A stretch of DNA of 64,000 nt from an uncultured Allomuricauda sp. Its GTDB lineage: Bacteria; Bacteroidota; Bacteroidia; Flavobacteriales; Flavobacteriaceae. The DNA lies in assembly GCF_947501165.1 (NCBI RefSeq), contig NZ_CANMUU010000004.1, forward strand, positions 186,001 through 250,000, in the 5' to 3' direction. The position numbers were made by a program, and so were the translations under genes. Positions 14,538 through 23,625 of this stretch are shown in pieces. The notes under the pieces were generated by a model, which saw nothing but the letters and a program-made list of their open reading frames with translations, was not told where the DNA came from and did no database searches. The first letter of the stretch is position 1; the number at the start of each line of letters is the position of its first letter.

Positions 14538-17066
14538 TCAATCTGAGCGACCTAAATTCAATTTAAACTCCTCGCTAATAACTTTCCCCTCCTCAGAAAT
14601 ACCTTCTACCCTTACAAGATATTCACCTATTGAATTATCATTTAAGCAAAAACTGAGTTCTTTATGCCTGGAGCCCAAAATGTCCACTTCTGGCTCCCAA
14701 AAAACAGTTTCATTGTTGTTAGGTAAGACGTTTGGAATATCACAACTCCTATTTTCAAAGATTTTTGTTCTATCAAAACCTTTTTGGGTAAAAGCCAAAA
14801 CATTGGGAGTCCCGCTATTTTTAACATCCGCATCCAGACCGGAGTAATCCCAACCAGTTCCTCTTCGCGTATAAACCGCAATTGCACCATTGGCACCCCG
14901 TACACCATAAATAGCAGCATCCGCTCCCTTGAGTACATCCACGAACATAACTTCCAGACTATTTAATAATCTCATATCTTCCAGCGATACTTGAACACCG
15001 TCAATCAAGTAAATTGGTTCCGTAGACAACAAAACACTACTTGCTCCATAGCGTATCCGTACACTTTCATTACCATTCTCATCTCTTCTTACCTGAACTC
15101 CAGGTAGGGTACGAAATATTTCAAAGACATCACGTATCCCATTTTGAGAAAGAGAATCTGCAAATACCCTATACGAAGGACGGTTGTACAGTGTTATCTC
15201 TTTTATTTGTTCCGTAATGTATTCTTCCCTAGTTTTCTTTTTTTCTGTGACCACTACCTCTTCCAATTGGGTTATGTCTTTACCCAGTTCAAAATCATAG
15301 TTTTCAAACCCATTGTCGTATCGTTTTTTCTCTTCTTTTTTTTGAGGGGGTCCATCCGTACCATTATTTGATAGAACTTCCTCAATCTGCCTGGTTTTTT
15401 CAGGTAAAACAAAATTTTCTTTGTTATCCAAGCTAATGGTAATTTTGCTCCTTTCGGATTTACTTTTACCTGCGAGCTTGGTTGCTTTAAGTACTATGGA
15501 CAAACTATCCGTAAAATCAAAAGGACCAAAACTAAATTTTCCTGTATTATCCGTCTTTTTGTTTGTCTGATAAATATCCGATCCCAGTACATCCAGTGAA
15601 ACCATAGCAGGAACCGCAACACCTCCATTACCCAAAGATTTTGTAGTACCGCTAAAAACAATTCCTTTTTCTGGCTGCACATATTCATCCATGGACCTTT
15701 TGGGAACAATATCTTGCCAAGAAAACCGCTTCCACTTACCAGTAATCATTAAGGCATCCAAGTTGTTGTTTTTTCTAAAATAATTCCTTTCGTATGCCAA
15801 TTTCCCATACAATGGATTATCTCCAAAATCTGAATAAAAATGAAGCCAATCTCTAATGCTCTGTTTAAAATCATTTTTAATGTTCTTCACAACACTAATG
15901 GAAAGGTTACCTTTGGCCGGCACTCCCTTTTTATCTTTCAACTCAAAGAGGAAACGCATTTTCTTATCTATACTATCCTTTTTGTGTATGAATGACAGTT
16001 TAACGTTATCCCTTGAATTTTGAATGAACGCTAGTCTTTCGCTCACCGCTTTCCCTTTTGAATCAAACAGAGTAAAATGGGCAATTCCCTCTTCAATTTG
16101 AGTTGGGATTCTTATAATATATTTGGTACCATGCCCTTTACTTCCCTTAAACCATAAAAAACGTTCTCCCCTAAGATGACCTACTAAAGTGGTACCTTCT
16201 AAAGTATTTGGAGCCGATGTAACGGCTTTAATGATTATTTCATGCCCCATATTTTCTACATTCAGTATGTAGCCCTCCTCGTATATTTGAGGTAAATCAT
16301 ATTTTTTTTCAACAGAATTATACTTGACTTTCGCAAAATATGTTGTGCCTTTAATTGGTCTGAGCGAGCATTTGGCCAGTCCATACTTTCCAGTTTGAAA
16401 GGTTGTTAACACTCGGCCTTGACCATCTATAATTTCTCCACTTGTTGATACTGGAATTCCTGGACCTTTAACTGATTTGACAACTATGGTATTATTGACG
16501 CCGTACAATAGTTTTCCGCTTTCAGGATGAAAAGAAATTTGAATTTCTGTGTCTTCATGATCAGAAAAAGAAGATTCTCTTCTGCCATTAACACCAAAAG
16601 AATGAAATGCATCATCTTTGCCTATAAATACCTCTTGCTCATAATAAAAAGGTTTCAGGTCATTTAAATGATATTTGGTATAGCATCTAAGCTTATAAAT
16701 ACCCTCAGGAGTTTTGTTAGGGATATCAAAGCCTACCGAAGAACCGAAATTGTTGACAAAAGTTTTCTTTTTAGAAACTGAAAAACCATTATCATCCAGA
16801 AGCTCAAGATATAGTACGTTGCTATTTTGACTCTTTCTATGGGTAATCCCGTCTACGAGATATGCCTTGACCCAAATAATCTCTCCTTGCTTGTACTGAG
16901 TTTTATCGGTATGGGCATATACCTTTTCAGGAGTCCAAATTTTTTCATAGTTTCTTAGACCCTCGGATACCTTTAACATTGCAGTATCATTTTGTTGACC
17001 TTGAGCCTTTTTTGCAAAAAATGCAAGTGCAACGACCAATAAAAAAATCAATTTTTTAGTAGGCAT
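14538..17066 (-). CDS. MG2-domain protein with TonB-receptor plug domain, paralogue B
   Basis: An 842-residue protein with signal peptide (LIFLLVVALAFFAKKAQGQ) and the same domain order as paralogue A: MG2 domain (VYAHTDKTQYKQGEIIWVKA, residues about 48-135), central beta-rich part, plug domain with IFRTLPGVQVRR, YLIDGVQVSLEDM and AAIYGVRGANGAIAVYTRRG, and no barrel. The two proteins align over their whole length, so they arose by duplication. This copy has the low G+C content of the surrounding genes. It is 163 bp upstream of paralogue A on the same strand; whether they are cotranscribed is unclear because I see only a weak hairpin between them. Confidence 0.85.
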   Translation of the reverse strand: MPTKKLIFLLVVALAFFAKKAQGQQNDTAMLKVSEGLRNYEKIWTPEKVYAHTDKTQYKQGEIIWVKAYLVDGITHRKSQNSNVLYLELLDDNGFSVSKKKTFVNNFGSSVGFDIPNKTPEGIYKLRCYTKYHLNDLKPFYYEQEVFIGKDDAFHSFGVNGRRESSFSDHEDTEIQISFHPESGKLLYGVNNTIVVKSVKGPGIPVSTSGEIIDGQGRVLTTFQTGKYGLAKCSLRPIKGTTYFAKVKYNSVEKKYDLPQIYEEGYILNVENMGHEIIIKAVTSAPNTLEGTTLVGHLRGERFLWFKGSKGHGTKYIIRIPTQIEEGIAHFTLFDSKGKAVSERLAFIQNSRDNVKLSFIHKKDSIDKKMRFLFELKDKKGVPAKGNLSISVVKNIKNDFKQSIRDWLHFYSDFGDNPLYGKLAYERNYFRKNNNLDALMITGKWKRFSWQDIVPKRSMDEYVQPEKGIVFSGTTKSLGNGGVAVPAMVSLDVLGSDIYQTNKKTDNTGKFSFGPFDFTDSLSIVLKATKLAGKSKSERSKITISLDNKENFVLPEKTRQIEEVLSNNGTDGPPQKKEEKKRYDNGFENYDFELGKDITQLEEVVVTEKKKTREEYITEQIKEITLYNRPSYRVFADSLSQNGIRDVFEIFRTLPGVQVRRDENGNESVRIRYGASSVLLSTEPIYLIDGVQVSLEDMRLLNSLEVMFVDVLKGADAAIYGVRGANGAIAVYTRRGTGWDYSGLDADVKNSGTPNVLAFTQKGFDRTKIFENRSCDIPNVLPNNNETVFWEPEVDILGSRHKELSFCLNDNSIGEYLVRVEGISEEGKVISEEFKLNLGRSD

Positions 17067-17183
17067 TTTTTCAAAAATATATTGGTAAATGGAAGATAAC
17101 GATTGTTTTACATTTTTTTATATTGTTTAAGAATCATTTATAAATTAAGTCAATTGTCTTTTCTCGAAAAGACTTTGTCTATA

Positions 17184-17216
17184 CAAAAACACCCAAGCTT
17201 TCACTTGGGTGCTTTT
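17184..17216 (-). terminator. Rho-independent terminator after the four-repeat protein gene
   Basis: On the minus strand, CACCCAAG and CTTGGGTG form an 8-bp stem with a TGAAAG loop followed by TTTTTG. An A-run on the other side makes it potentially bidirectional. It ends the 17263-18687 gene. Confidence 0.75.
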
Positions 17217-17262
17217 TGAGTTAGCTGGCTAAATCAAATACTAATTCTCTTTTTCATATTGA

Positions 17263-18687
17263 TCAATGTGGTGCTTCACGCGTTACCCGAATGGAATTGG
17301 AGACCGCATAAAAACCTTCCAATCCAGATAAAAGATTGTTACCTTGTGAAAGACCCTGTAGTCCTTCTTCGTAGGTAATGTGCCAGATAAGGCACACCCC
17401 AACGCCCGCTTCGTCAAAATCCACACCTTCCACTACTTCAAGCGTTGGCGGTAAGCCCAATATATTGTTTTGGTCATCTGTAATTACCCATCTTTGGATA
17501 CTTCCGTTCAGTTTTGAGTCATCCAAACGAATTCCACTTACCATATCTGGTTTTCCATCTACCTTAAAAGTAAAGGGACCGCCACTTATTTTTCCTGCAT
17601 GCAAAGGATTGCGGTTTACCACCACAAAGTTTGACAGGGCAAAATTGCCAGACAGGTTATTGAGATTTTCACCACCTGTCAATCCAGAGAGTTCTCCGGT
17701 ATAGGTTACATGGAAAATATAACATGAGCCAACTCCCGCATCATCAAAATCGACACCCATCACGGCTTCCAAGGTTGGAGGAATACCTAATATGTTCTTT
17801 GAATCATCTGTAATTACATACGTTTGTTTTGCTCCATTCAATTCTGAATCGTCCAAAGCGATGGTACTTACCATATCTGGAGTGCCATCCACAACAAAAT
17901 TATAAGGACCTCCAGAGAGTGCTCCAGCATTCAAAGGATTTCGGTTCACTACCACAAAATTGGATAAAGCGAAATTACCACTAAGGTCATTCAAGTTCTG
18001 CCCGCCTTCCAAGCCAGAAAGTTCACCAGAATATGTTAAATGAAAGATATAACAAGATCCCACACCTGCCGCATCAAAATCAACGCCCATTACTGCTTCC
18101 AAGGTTGGTGGTATGCCCAGAATATTCTCGGAATCGTCTGTGATAACATAGGTCTGAGCGTCACCGGTAAGAGCCGAATCATCTAAAGTGATAGTACTTA
18201 CCATATCAGGAATCCCATCAACTGCAAACTCATAAGGGCCGCCAGAAAGTGTGCCAGCATTAAGACCATCACGCTGTACCATTACAAAATTGGAAAGGTC
18301 GAACAAGCCTTCTAAATTATCTAAGTTTGCACCTGCTTCCAGACCTATTAATCCATTCTCATATATTAAATGATAAATGTAGCAAGTACCTGCTCCTGCC
18401 TCGTCAAAATCAACACCCCTAACGGCATCCAAAGTTAGAGGAATGCCTAAAACGTTATTGGAATCATCCGTAATTACATAGGTTCTATTACTACCAAGTA
18501 GATTACTGGCATCCAATGAAATTGTAGTTACCATATCGGGAATTCCATCTACAACAAAAGTATATGGTCCTCCGGATAGGGTACCTGCGTTCAGTTCTAC
18601 AGGGGTATCATCTGTTTCCCCTTTATTACATGAGGTCAGGATAATCGCAAGACCCAACAAGGATAAAAAAGATTTTAAGTGGTTCAT
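17263..18687 (-). CDS. Lipoprotein made of four tandem 110-residue repeats
   Basis: A 474-residue exported protein. The ATG at 18687 starts a lipoprotein signal peptide (LLGLAIILTSC); nine further upstream codons lack an ATG and are not needed. After the Cys come four repeats of about 110 residues, each starting LNAGTLSGGPY or close to it, with a central TYVITDDSxNILGIPPTLEA segment, a GVDFDxAGVGSCYIFH segment holding one Cys, and a LSNFVVVNR end. Repeats 2 and 3 are nearly identical. The motif resembles repeats I know from large flavobacterial surface proteins. Function is unknown; a surface adhesion or scaffold role is an inference. A terminator follows. Confidence 0.82.
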   Translation of the reverse strand: MNHLKSFLSLLGLAIILTSCNKGETDDTPVELNAGTLSGGPYTFVVDGIPDMVTTISLDASNLLGSNRTYVITDDSNNVLGIPLTLDAVRGVDFDEAGAGTCYIYHLIYENGLIGLEAGANLDNLEGLFDLSNFVMVQRDGLNAGTLSGGPYEFAVDGIPDMVSTITLDDSALTGDAQTYVITDDSENILGIPPTLEAVMGVDFDAAGVGSCYIFHLTYSGELSGLEGGQNLNDLSGNFALSNFVVVNRNPLNAGALSGGPYNFVVDGTPDMVSTIALDDSELNGAKQTYVITDDSKNILGIPPTLEAVMGVDFDDAGVGSCYIFHVTYTGELSGLTGGENLNNLSGNFALSNFVVVNRNPLHAGKISGGPFTFKVDGKPDMVSGIRLDDSKLNGSIQRWVITDDQNNILGLPPTLEVVEGVDFDEAGVGVCLIWHITYEEGLQGLSQGNNLLSGLEGFYAVSNSIRVTREAPH

Positions 18688-18843
18688 TGTATGTGTTCTT
18701 TTAGTTAGAATCACAAAGAAATATGCGATTCATTGCAGAAGTATCACATAAAAATCAACATTCATTACTCTTTCATTTTCAATAGGTTACTATAAAAACA
18801 GCTTGTATTTGTAAAGATTTTCAATAAAAATGGACTTTTATAG

Positions 18844-18893
18844 AAGTATCCTGTTCAAAATCCCGAAACATCGGTGAACATTTCGTGATACTT
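18844..18893 (+). promoter_or_regulatory. Nested inverted repeats in the leader of the response regulator gene
   Basis: AAGTATC (18844-18850) pairs with GATACTT (18887-18893), and inside it TGTTCA (18852-18857) pairs with TGAACA (18875-18880). This makes a 13-bp interrupted stem 22 bases before the ATG at 18915. It may be an RNA leader hairpin or a protein site. Confidence 0.4.
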
Positions 18894-18914
18894 TACCACT
18901 TAATTCGTTATGTC

Positions 18915-19628
18915 ATGAAAAAGGTATTGATTGTTGAGGATGATGCCGAAATCATTCATCTTTTGGAAATTCACCTAAAGGATTTAGGCTGCAAGGTCTT
19001 GACCAGCTCCAATGGTGCTGAAGGGTTAAGGAAAGCCATTAATGAAAATCCGGATTTGATTATTTTGGATGTGATGTTGCCCGAGATGGATGGTATCGAA
19101 GTGTGCCAAAAAGTTAGGGCAAACAATATTGCCTCTCCCATTATGATGCTTACAGCCCGTTCTGAAGAGATTGATAAGGTCTTGGGATTAGAAGTTGGTG
19201 CGGATGACTACTTGACCAAGCCATTCAGTGTTAGAGAATTTATAGCAAGGGTAAAGGCCATTTTTAGGAGACAAAAGATGGATGATGGTCTACCCACTAA
19301 GAACCAAGATGCAAAATTGATCGAGTTCGATATGTTGTCCATTAACATTGAAATGCGAAAAGTGCTTCTGGATGGTAAAAAGATTGAACTCTCCCCCAAG
19401 GAATTCGAATTATTGATACTTCTATCATCCAATCCCGGCAAAAGTTATGATCGTACCCAATTGTTAAACATGATTTGGGGATATGATTTTAAGGGATACG
19501 AACATACGGTCAATTCCCATATAAATCGGCTTAGGTCCAAAATAGAACCCGATATGAGCAATCCCAAGTTTATACTTACCACATGGGGCGTTGGATATAA
19601 GTTCAACGAAGATCTTGTGGAAAGCTAA
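18915..19628 (+). CDS. OmpR/PhoB-type response regulator
   Basis: A 237-residue cytoplasmic transcription factor. The receiver domain (residues about 1-115) has the acidic pocket VEDD, the phosphorylation Asp in LIILDVMLPEMDG and the switch Lys in DDYLTKPF. The C-terminal winged helix (residues about 135-235) has KFELLILLSSNP-like (here KEFELLILLSSNP) and GYEHTVNSHINRLRSKIE segments. I start at the ATG at 18915 (MKKVLIVEDD); ten codons upstream extend in frame but begin within the leader. It is 9 bp upstream of its sensor kinase, and the ergothioneine-type genes follow on the same strand. Confidence 0.92.
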   Translation: MKKVLIVEDDAEIIHLLEIHLKDLGCKVLTSSNGAEGLRKAINENPDLIILDVMLPEMDGIEVCQKVRANNIASPIMMLTARSEEIDKVLGLEVGADDYLTKPFSVREFIARVKAIFRRQKMDDGLPTKNQDAKLIEFDMLSINIEMRKVLLDGKKIELSPKEFELLILLSSNPGKSYDRTQLLNMIWGYDFKGYEHTVNSHINRLRSKIEPDMSNPKFILTTWGVGYKFNEDLVES

Positions 19629-19637
19629 AAATAGCAT

Positions 19638-21131
19638 ATGAAGAACAATATTCTTACCACTCGATTTGTCATTAAATTATCGCTTTCCTTTTTGGCCATT
19701 CTTTTGTTGGCAGGAATAGGGTTTACCATTACTTCCATTTATTTATCCAACAAATACTTTTACGAGACCACCCAACGCCTCCATGCCAATCTCGCTAAAG
19801 ATCTTATTGAAGAGAAATTTAAAAATAATCGCCCGTTTATGGAGTCGGGCGAAGTGAACAAAGCACTTTTTAGAGATATTATGCACGATATGATGGCCGT
19901 AAACCGAGCCATTGAAGTCTATCTATTGGATGTACAGGGAAATGTACAGTATTCAGTAGTCTTAAACCATGATGCTCCGGAAACCCAACAAAAAAGGGTG
20001 AACCTTGAACCCATTCAAAGGTTTATCGCAGAAGATGGTGCTTCGTACACATTGGGTGATGACCCCAAGGACCTGAGTCAACAAACCATTTTTTCAGCAG
20101 CGAAGTTCAATTCGGAGGGCCGTGAAGGCTTCGTCTATATTGTCTTGGCCGGTGAAGATTTTTTGGCTACAAGAAGTGATTTGTTCAATAGCTATTTTAT
20201 GCGTTTGGGTCTTGGAGGCTCTTTGTTAACTCTCGTTTTCGCCACACTACTCGGTGTTTTGGCCATCTGGTACTTGACCCGAAGTTTGCGTAAAATTATT
20301 TATGCTGCCAAAAGATTCCAACAGGGGGATTTACAATATCGTATTGAAAATGCAGAGCAAACAGACTTGGCCAACGTGGCTACAACATACAATCACATGG
20401 CGGATACCATACTTTCGGATATTGAAAAATTGAAATCAGTAGAGCAATTACGTCGCGACCTGATTGCCAATATTTCCCATGATTTACGCACTCCGCTTGC
20501 CATAATCCAAGGGTATATCGAAACCTTACACATGAAAGATGCTGAGCTTTCCAAAGAAGAACGAAACGAGTATTTGCAGCGCGTGGCCAAGAGTAGCGAG
20601 CGGCTTTCCAAGCTGGTTGCGCAGCTTTTTGAGTATTCCAAGTTGGAAGCCAACCAAATAGAACCCGAAAAAGAACCCTTTTTGATTAGTGAACTTGCCA
20701 ATGATATTCACAGGAACTATATGATTCTGGCACAGCAAAAAAACATAGAACTTAAACTTTCCATGAAAGAGAACATTCCGCTTGTCTTTGCCGATATTTC
20801 TCTGGTGGAACGTGCTATACAGAACTTAATGGACAATGCTTTAAAATTTACCCCAGAAGGTGGTAAAGTCACAGTAAGCATTGAAGTAGAGGGGCAAAAT
20901 GTGGAAGTGACCATCCAAGATTCGGGCCCAGGTATCAAAAAAGAAAATCAAAGCTTGATTTTTGAAAGATACCGACAAACCAAAACCGGGGAACAAAAAG
21001 AGGGTGTTGGACTTGGGTTGGCCATTGTTCGTAAAATCATGGAAATTCACGACTCTAGGATTAAAGTATTTAGTAAACCCAATGAGGGTACGGCTTTTAG
21101 TTTTAGTCTTCCCGTTTACACTATACGCTAA
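19638..21131 (+). CDS. HAMP-containing sensor histidine kinase
   Basis: A 497-residue inner-membrane kinase. TM1 is near residues 12-32, a periplasmic sensor region follows, TM2 (LGLGGSLLTLVFATLLGVLA) is near residue 190, then HAMP (about 213-265). The HisKA box is LIANISHDLRTPLAIIQGY, with the phospho-accepting His near residue 280. The ATPase domain shows the N box NLMDNALKFTPEGG, G1 DSGPGIKKE, F box LIFERYRQ and G2 GVGLGLAIVRK. It pairs with the upstream response regulator, 9 bp away. The signal is unknown, and the sensor part matches no named domain that I recognise. Confidence 0.93.
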   Translation: MKNNILTTRFVIKLSLSFLAILLLAGIGFTITSIYLSNKYFYETTQRLHANLAKDLIEEKFKNNRPFMESGEVNKALFRDIMHDMMAVNRAIEVYLLDVQGNVQYSVVLNHDAPETQQKRVNLEPIQRFIAEDGASYTLGDDPKDLSQQTIFSAAKFNSEGREGFVYIVLAGEDFLATRSDLFNSYFMRLGLGGSLLTLVFATLLGVLAIWYLTRSLRKIIYAAKRFQQGDLQYRIENAEQTDLANVATTYNHMADTILSDIEKLKSVEQLRRDLIANISHDLRTPLAIIQGYIETLHMKDAELSKEERNEYLQRVAKSSERLSKLVAQLFEYSKLEANQIEPEKEPFLISELANDIHRNYMILAQQKNIELKLSMKENIPLVFADISLVERAIQNLMDNALKFTPEGGKVTVSIEVEGQNVEVTIQDSGPGIKKENQSLIFERYRQTKTGEQKEGVGLGLAIVRKIMEIHDSRIKVFSKPNEGTAFSFSLPVYTIR

Positions 21132-21169
21132 TTCGAATATTCCGTATCTTTAAAGAGTAAAATCTGTTT

Positions 21170-22330
21170 ATGATTCTGACCGATTCTTTACTGGATTTCT
21201 TTTTGGAAACCCGCAAACATTCTGAAACCATTTGTGAACCCTTGGAAATCGAAGATTACGTAGTCCAACCTGTGGTCGATGTAAGTCCTCCTAAGTGGCA
21301 TTTGGGGCATACAACCTGGTTTTTTGAGGAGTTTATCCTTAAACCCCATAGTCCAAATTATGTCCAATTTGATGAGGATTTTTCCTTTGTCTTCAATAGC
21401 TACTATGAGACCGTGGGAAAAAGAGTAATTCGTTCAGACCGAGGGAATCTTTCCAGACCATCCGTAAAGAAGGTTTACGAATATCGGGCCTATGTTACGG
21501 CGGGAATCAAAAAGCTTTTTTCCCAGAATCAGGATAAAAATCTAAATACTCTGCTTGAAATTGGGATACATCACGAGAAACAGCACCAAGAGTTGTTACT
21601 CACAGATATCAAATATATTTTGGGCAACAATCCATTATTACCCACATATTCCAACACTTTCCAGGACCATCCAGTAGAAACCCATCAACAAGATTGGGTT
21701 GGGATGCAGGCTGGAATTTATGAAATAGGACATGATTCTGAGGAGTTTTGTTATGACAATGAGCTGGGAAGGCATAAAGTCTACCTCCATGATTATGAAA
21801 TATCGAATAAACTGGTAACCAACGAAGAATACATCCAATTTATAGAGGCAGGTGGGTATGGACGTTTTGATTTATGGCATGCAGAAGGTTGGGATTGGGT
21901 TCAACAAAATCAGATACAAGCTCCCTTATATTGGCACAAAGTTGATGGTGAATGGCATCATTATACAGCAAAAGGTCTTGAAAAAATGAATGCACATGCT
22001 CCCATAACACATGTCTCTTATTTTGAAGCCTTTGCCTACGCCCAATGGAAAGGATTTCGATTGCCCACCGAGTTTGAATGGGAGGGGGCACAGTCTTTTT
22101 ATCCCTGGGGCAAGCGATGGGAATGGACAGAAAGTGCCTACTTGCCCTACCCCAATTATCAAAAGGCCGATGGTGCCCTCGGTGAATACAATGGTAAGTT
22201 TATGGTCAGCCAAAAAGTACTCCGTGGCGGTTCTGTTGCTACACCCGAGAAACATACAAGATTTACGTATCGAAACTTTTTCCACCCCAATTTGAGATGG
22301 CAGTTTACCGGAATCCGGTTGGCTCGATAA
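21170..22330 (+). CDS. egtB: Ergothioneine biosynthesis protein EgtB
   Basis: A 386-residue non-heme iron sulfoxide synthase that joins a thiol to hercynine with O2. The N-terminal DinB-like domain carries the iron-ligand His motifs HLGHTTWFFEE and IHHEKQHQELL (a 3-His site in the EgtB family), and the C-terminal half is a formylglycine-generating-enzyme-like domain with FRLPTEFEWEGAQ and VLRGGSVATP. Length is near 430 in mycobacteria and 380-400 in other bacteria. It is 15 bp upstream of egtD. The 39-bp gap after the histidine kinase gene has no clear terminator, so transcription from the two-component system is possible, although TATCTTTA in the gap is a near -7 box. Confidence 0.92.
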   Translation: MILTDSLLDFFLETRKHSETICEPLEIEDYVVQPVVDVSPPKWHLGHTTWFFEEFILKPHSPNYVQFDEDFSFVFNSYYETVGKRVIRSDRGNLSRPSVKKVYEYRAYVTAGIKKLFSQNQDKNLNTLLEIGIHHEKQHQELLLTDIKYILGNNPLLPTYSNTFQDHPVETHQQDWVGMQAGIYEIGHDSEEFCYDNELGRHKVYLHDYEISNKLVTNEEYIQFIEAGGYGRFDLWHAEGWDWVQQNQIQAPLYWHKVDGEWHHYTAKGLEKMNAHAPITHVSYFEAFAYAQWKGFRLPTEFEWEGAQSFYPWGKRWEWTESAYLPYPNYQKADGALGEYNGKFMVSQKVLRGGSVATPEKHTRFTYRNFFHPNLRWQFTGIRLAR

Positions 22331-22345
22331 ATCCTAAACACAAAC

Positions 22346-23314
22346 ATGCAAAACAAGGAAATACCAACTTTTGCCTCAGTTTTTGAGCAAGAAGTTTATG
22401 AAGGCCTAACCGCCTATCCCAAATATTTATCTTCCAAGTATTTTTATGATGAAATTGGAGATAAGCTTTTTCAGGACATTATGGCCATGCCTGAGTATTA
22501 TCTTACCAATTGTGAGTTCGACATCTTTGAAGAACACAAAAAAGCGATTGTTCAACATTTTATAAAAGATGGCTCTCCTTTCAGTTTGTTCGAGTTGGGA
22601 GCTGGTGATGGAAAAAAGACTAAAGTCTTATTGAAACAGTTGGTTGACTTAAAGGCCGATTTTGATTATCGTCCTATTGACATTAGTCAAAATGTGCTAG
22701 ACCAATTGAAAGGTTCCATACAAAAGGAGATTCCCGAAATTACCATCAATACCCTTCAAGGCACTTATTTTGAAACATTGCGGGACATTGGAAGCGCTAA
22801 TGGGAAGAGAAAGGTAATCCTTTTTTTAGGTTCCAATATTGGAAATTTATTACATCCCATGGCCATTGAATTTCTTCAAAATATGCGAGATTCAATAAAT
22901 GAAGGAGATCTTATTTTTATGGGGTTTGACCAGAAAAAACATCCGCAGGTCATTTTGGATGCCTATAACGATAAAACCGGAATCACAGCGGCTTTCAATA
23001 AAAACGTCCTTACCCGAATAAACAAGGAAATGGGAGGCAACTTCAATACGGACAATTTTCTGCATTGGGAGGTATATGACCCTGAAAGTGGAACAGCTAA
23101 AAGCTATTTGGTATCCAAAGAAGCTCAAGAAGTCAATATTGAAAGTTTGGAGCTCAATATTCGACTGAAACGGTGGGAAACCATACATACCGAAATTTCC
23201 CAAAAGTATGATGATGAAGTTGTGGAATGGTTGGCCGAAAAATCAGGCCTTAACGTTGTCACCTCCTTCTCTGATTCTGAAGAGAATTATAAAAACTATG
23301 TATTTAAAAAATAG
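22346..23314 (+). CDS. egtD: L-histidine N-alpha-methyltransferase EgtD
   Basis: A 322-residue SAM-dependent enzyme that makes hercynine (trimethyl-histidine), the first step of ergothioneine synthesis. The SAM-binding loop is FELGAGDGKKTKVLL (residues about 80-95), and the LGSNIGNLLHP segment further along is typical. The YDEIGDKLFQDIMAMPEYYL start region is a hallmark of EgtD. Length matches mycobacterial EgtD (321). It follows egtB by 15 bp and precedes the DUF427 gene by 3 bp, so they form one operon. EgtC, the gamma-glutamyl hydrolase, is not present; EgtE is discussed at the class V gene (24081-25181). Confidence 0.93.
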   Translation: MQNKEIPTFASVFEQEVYEGLTAYPKYLSSKYFYDEIGDKLFQDIMAMPEYYLTNCEFDIFEEHKKAIVQHFIKDGSPFSLFELGAGDGKKTKVLLKQLVDLKADFDYRPIDISQNVLDQLKGSIQKEIPEITINTLQGTYFETLRDIGSANGKRKVILFLGSNIGNLLHPMAIEFLQNMRDSINEGDLIFMGFDQKKHPQVILDAYNDKTGITAAFNKNVLTRINKEMGGNFNTDNFLHWEVYDPESGTAKSYLVSKEAQEVNIESLELNIRLKRWETIHTEISQKYDDEVVEWLAEKSGLNVVTSFSDSEENYKNYVFKK

Positions 23315-23317
23315 ACC

Positions 23318-23599
23318 ATGAAAGCCATTTGGAACAATACGGTTATTGCCGAGAGCGATGACACTGTGGTTATAGAAAACAACCACTATTTTCCTCCCGA
23401 AAGTTTAAAAAAGGAATTCTTTAAATCTAGTGAAACGCATTCCACTTGTCCTTGGAAGGGTGTAGCTTCCTATTACACTCTGGATGTGGACGGTAAACAA
23501 AATGCGGATGCCGCTTGGTACTATCCTGAGACCAGTGAGTTAGCCAAGGGAATTAAAGGAAGAGTAGCTTTTTGGAAAGGAGTCACCATTGAGGAATAA
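23318..23599 (+). CDS. DUF427 family protein
   Basis: A 93-residue protein with the DUF427 features WNxxVIAESDDT at the start, NHYFPPESLKKEFFK, STCPWKGVASYYTL and WYYPETSELAKGIKG. The Cys-Pro-Trp-Lys segment is the most conserved part of the family. No function is established. It starts 3 bp after egtD and is certainly cotranscribed; DUF427 next to egtBD suggests a role in this thiol pathway, but that is an inference from position. A hairpin with a following T-rich stretch overlaps its stop codon and separates it from the convergent CBM48 gene. Confidence 0.88.
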   Translation: MKAIWNNTVIAESDDTVVIENNHYFPPESLKKEFFKSSETHSTCPWKGVASYYTLDVDGKQNADAAWYYPETSELAKGIKGRVAFWKGVTIEE

Positions 23600-23624
23600 T
23601 CCCCAATGGTGACCAAAATTTTTG
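23582..23624 (+). terminator. Hairpin between convergent DUF427 and CBM48 genes
   Basis: GTCACCATTG (23582-23591) pairs with CAATGGTGAC (23604-23613) and is followed by CAAAATTTTTGG. It overlaps the DUF427 3' end. The T-run is short, so efficiency is uncertain. Confidence 0.5.
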
Positions 23625-23625
23625 G

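Noticed and set aside
17600-18600. Repeated 330-bp units that could suggest a CRISPR or satellite array
   Set aside because: The units encode a continuous protein of four domains; spacing and lack of short repeats exclude a CRISPR array.
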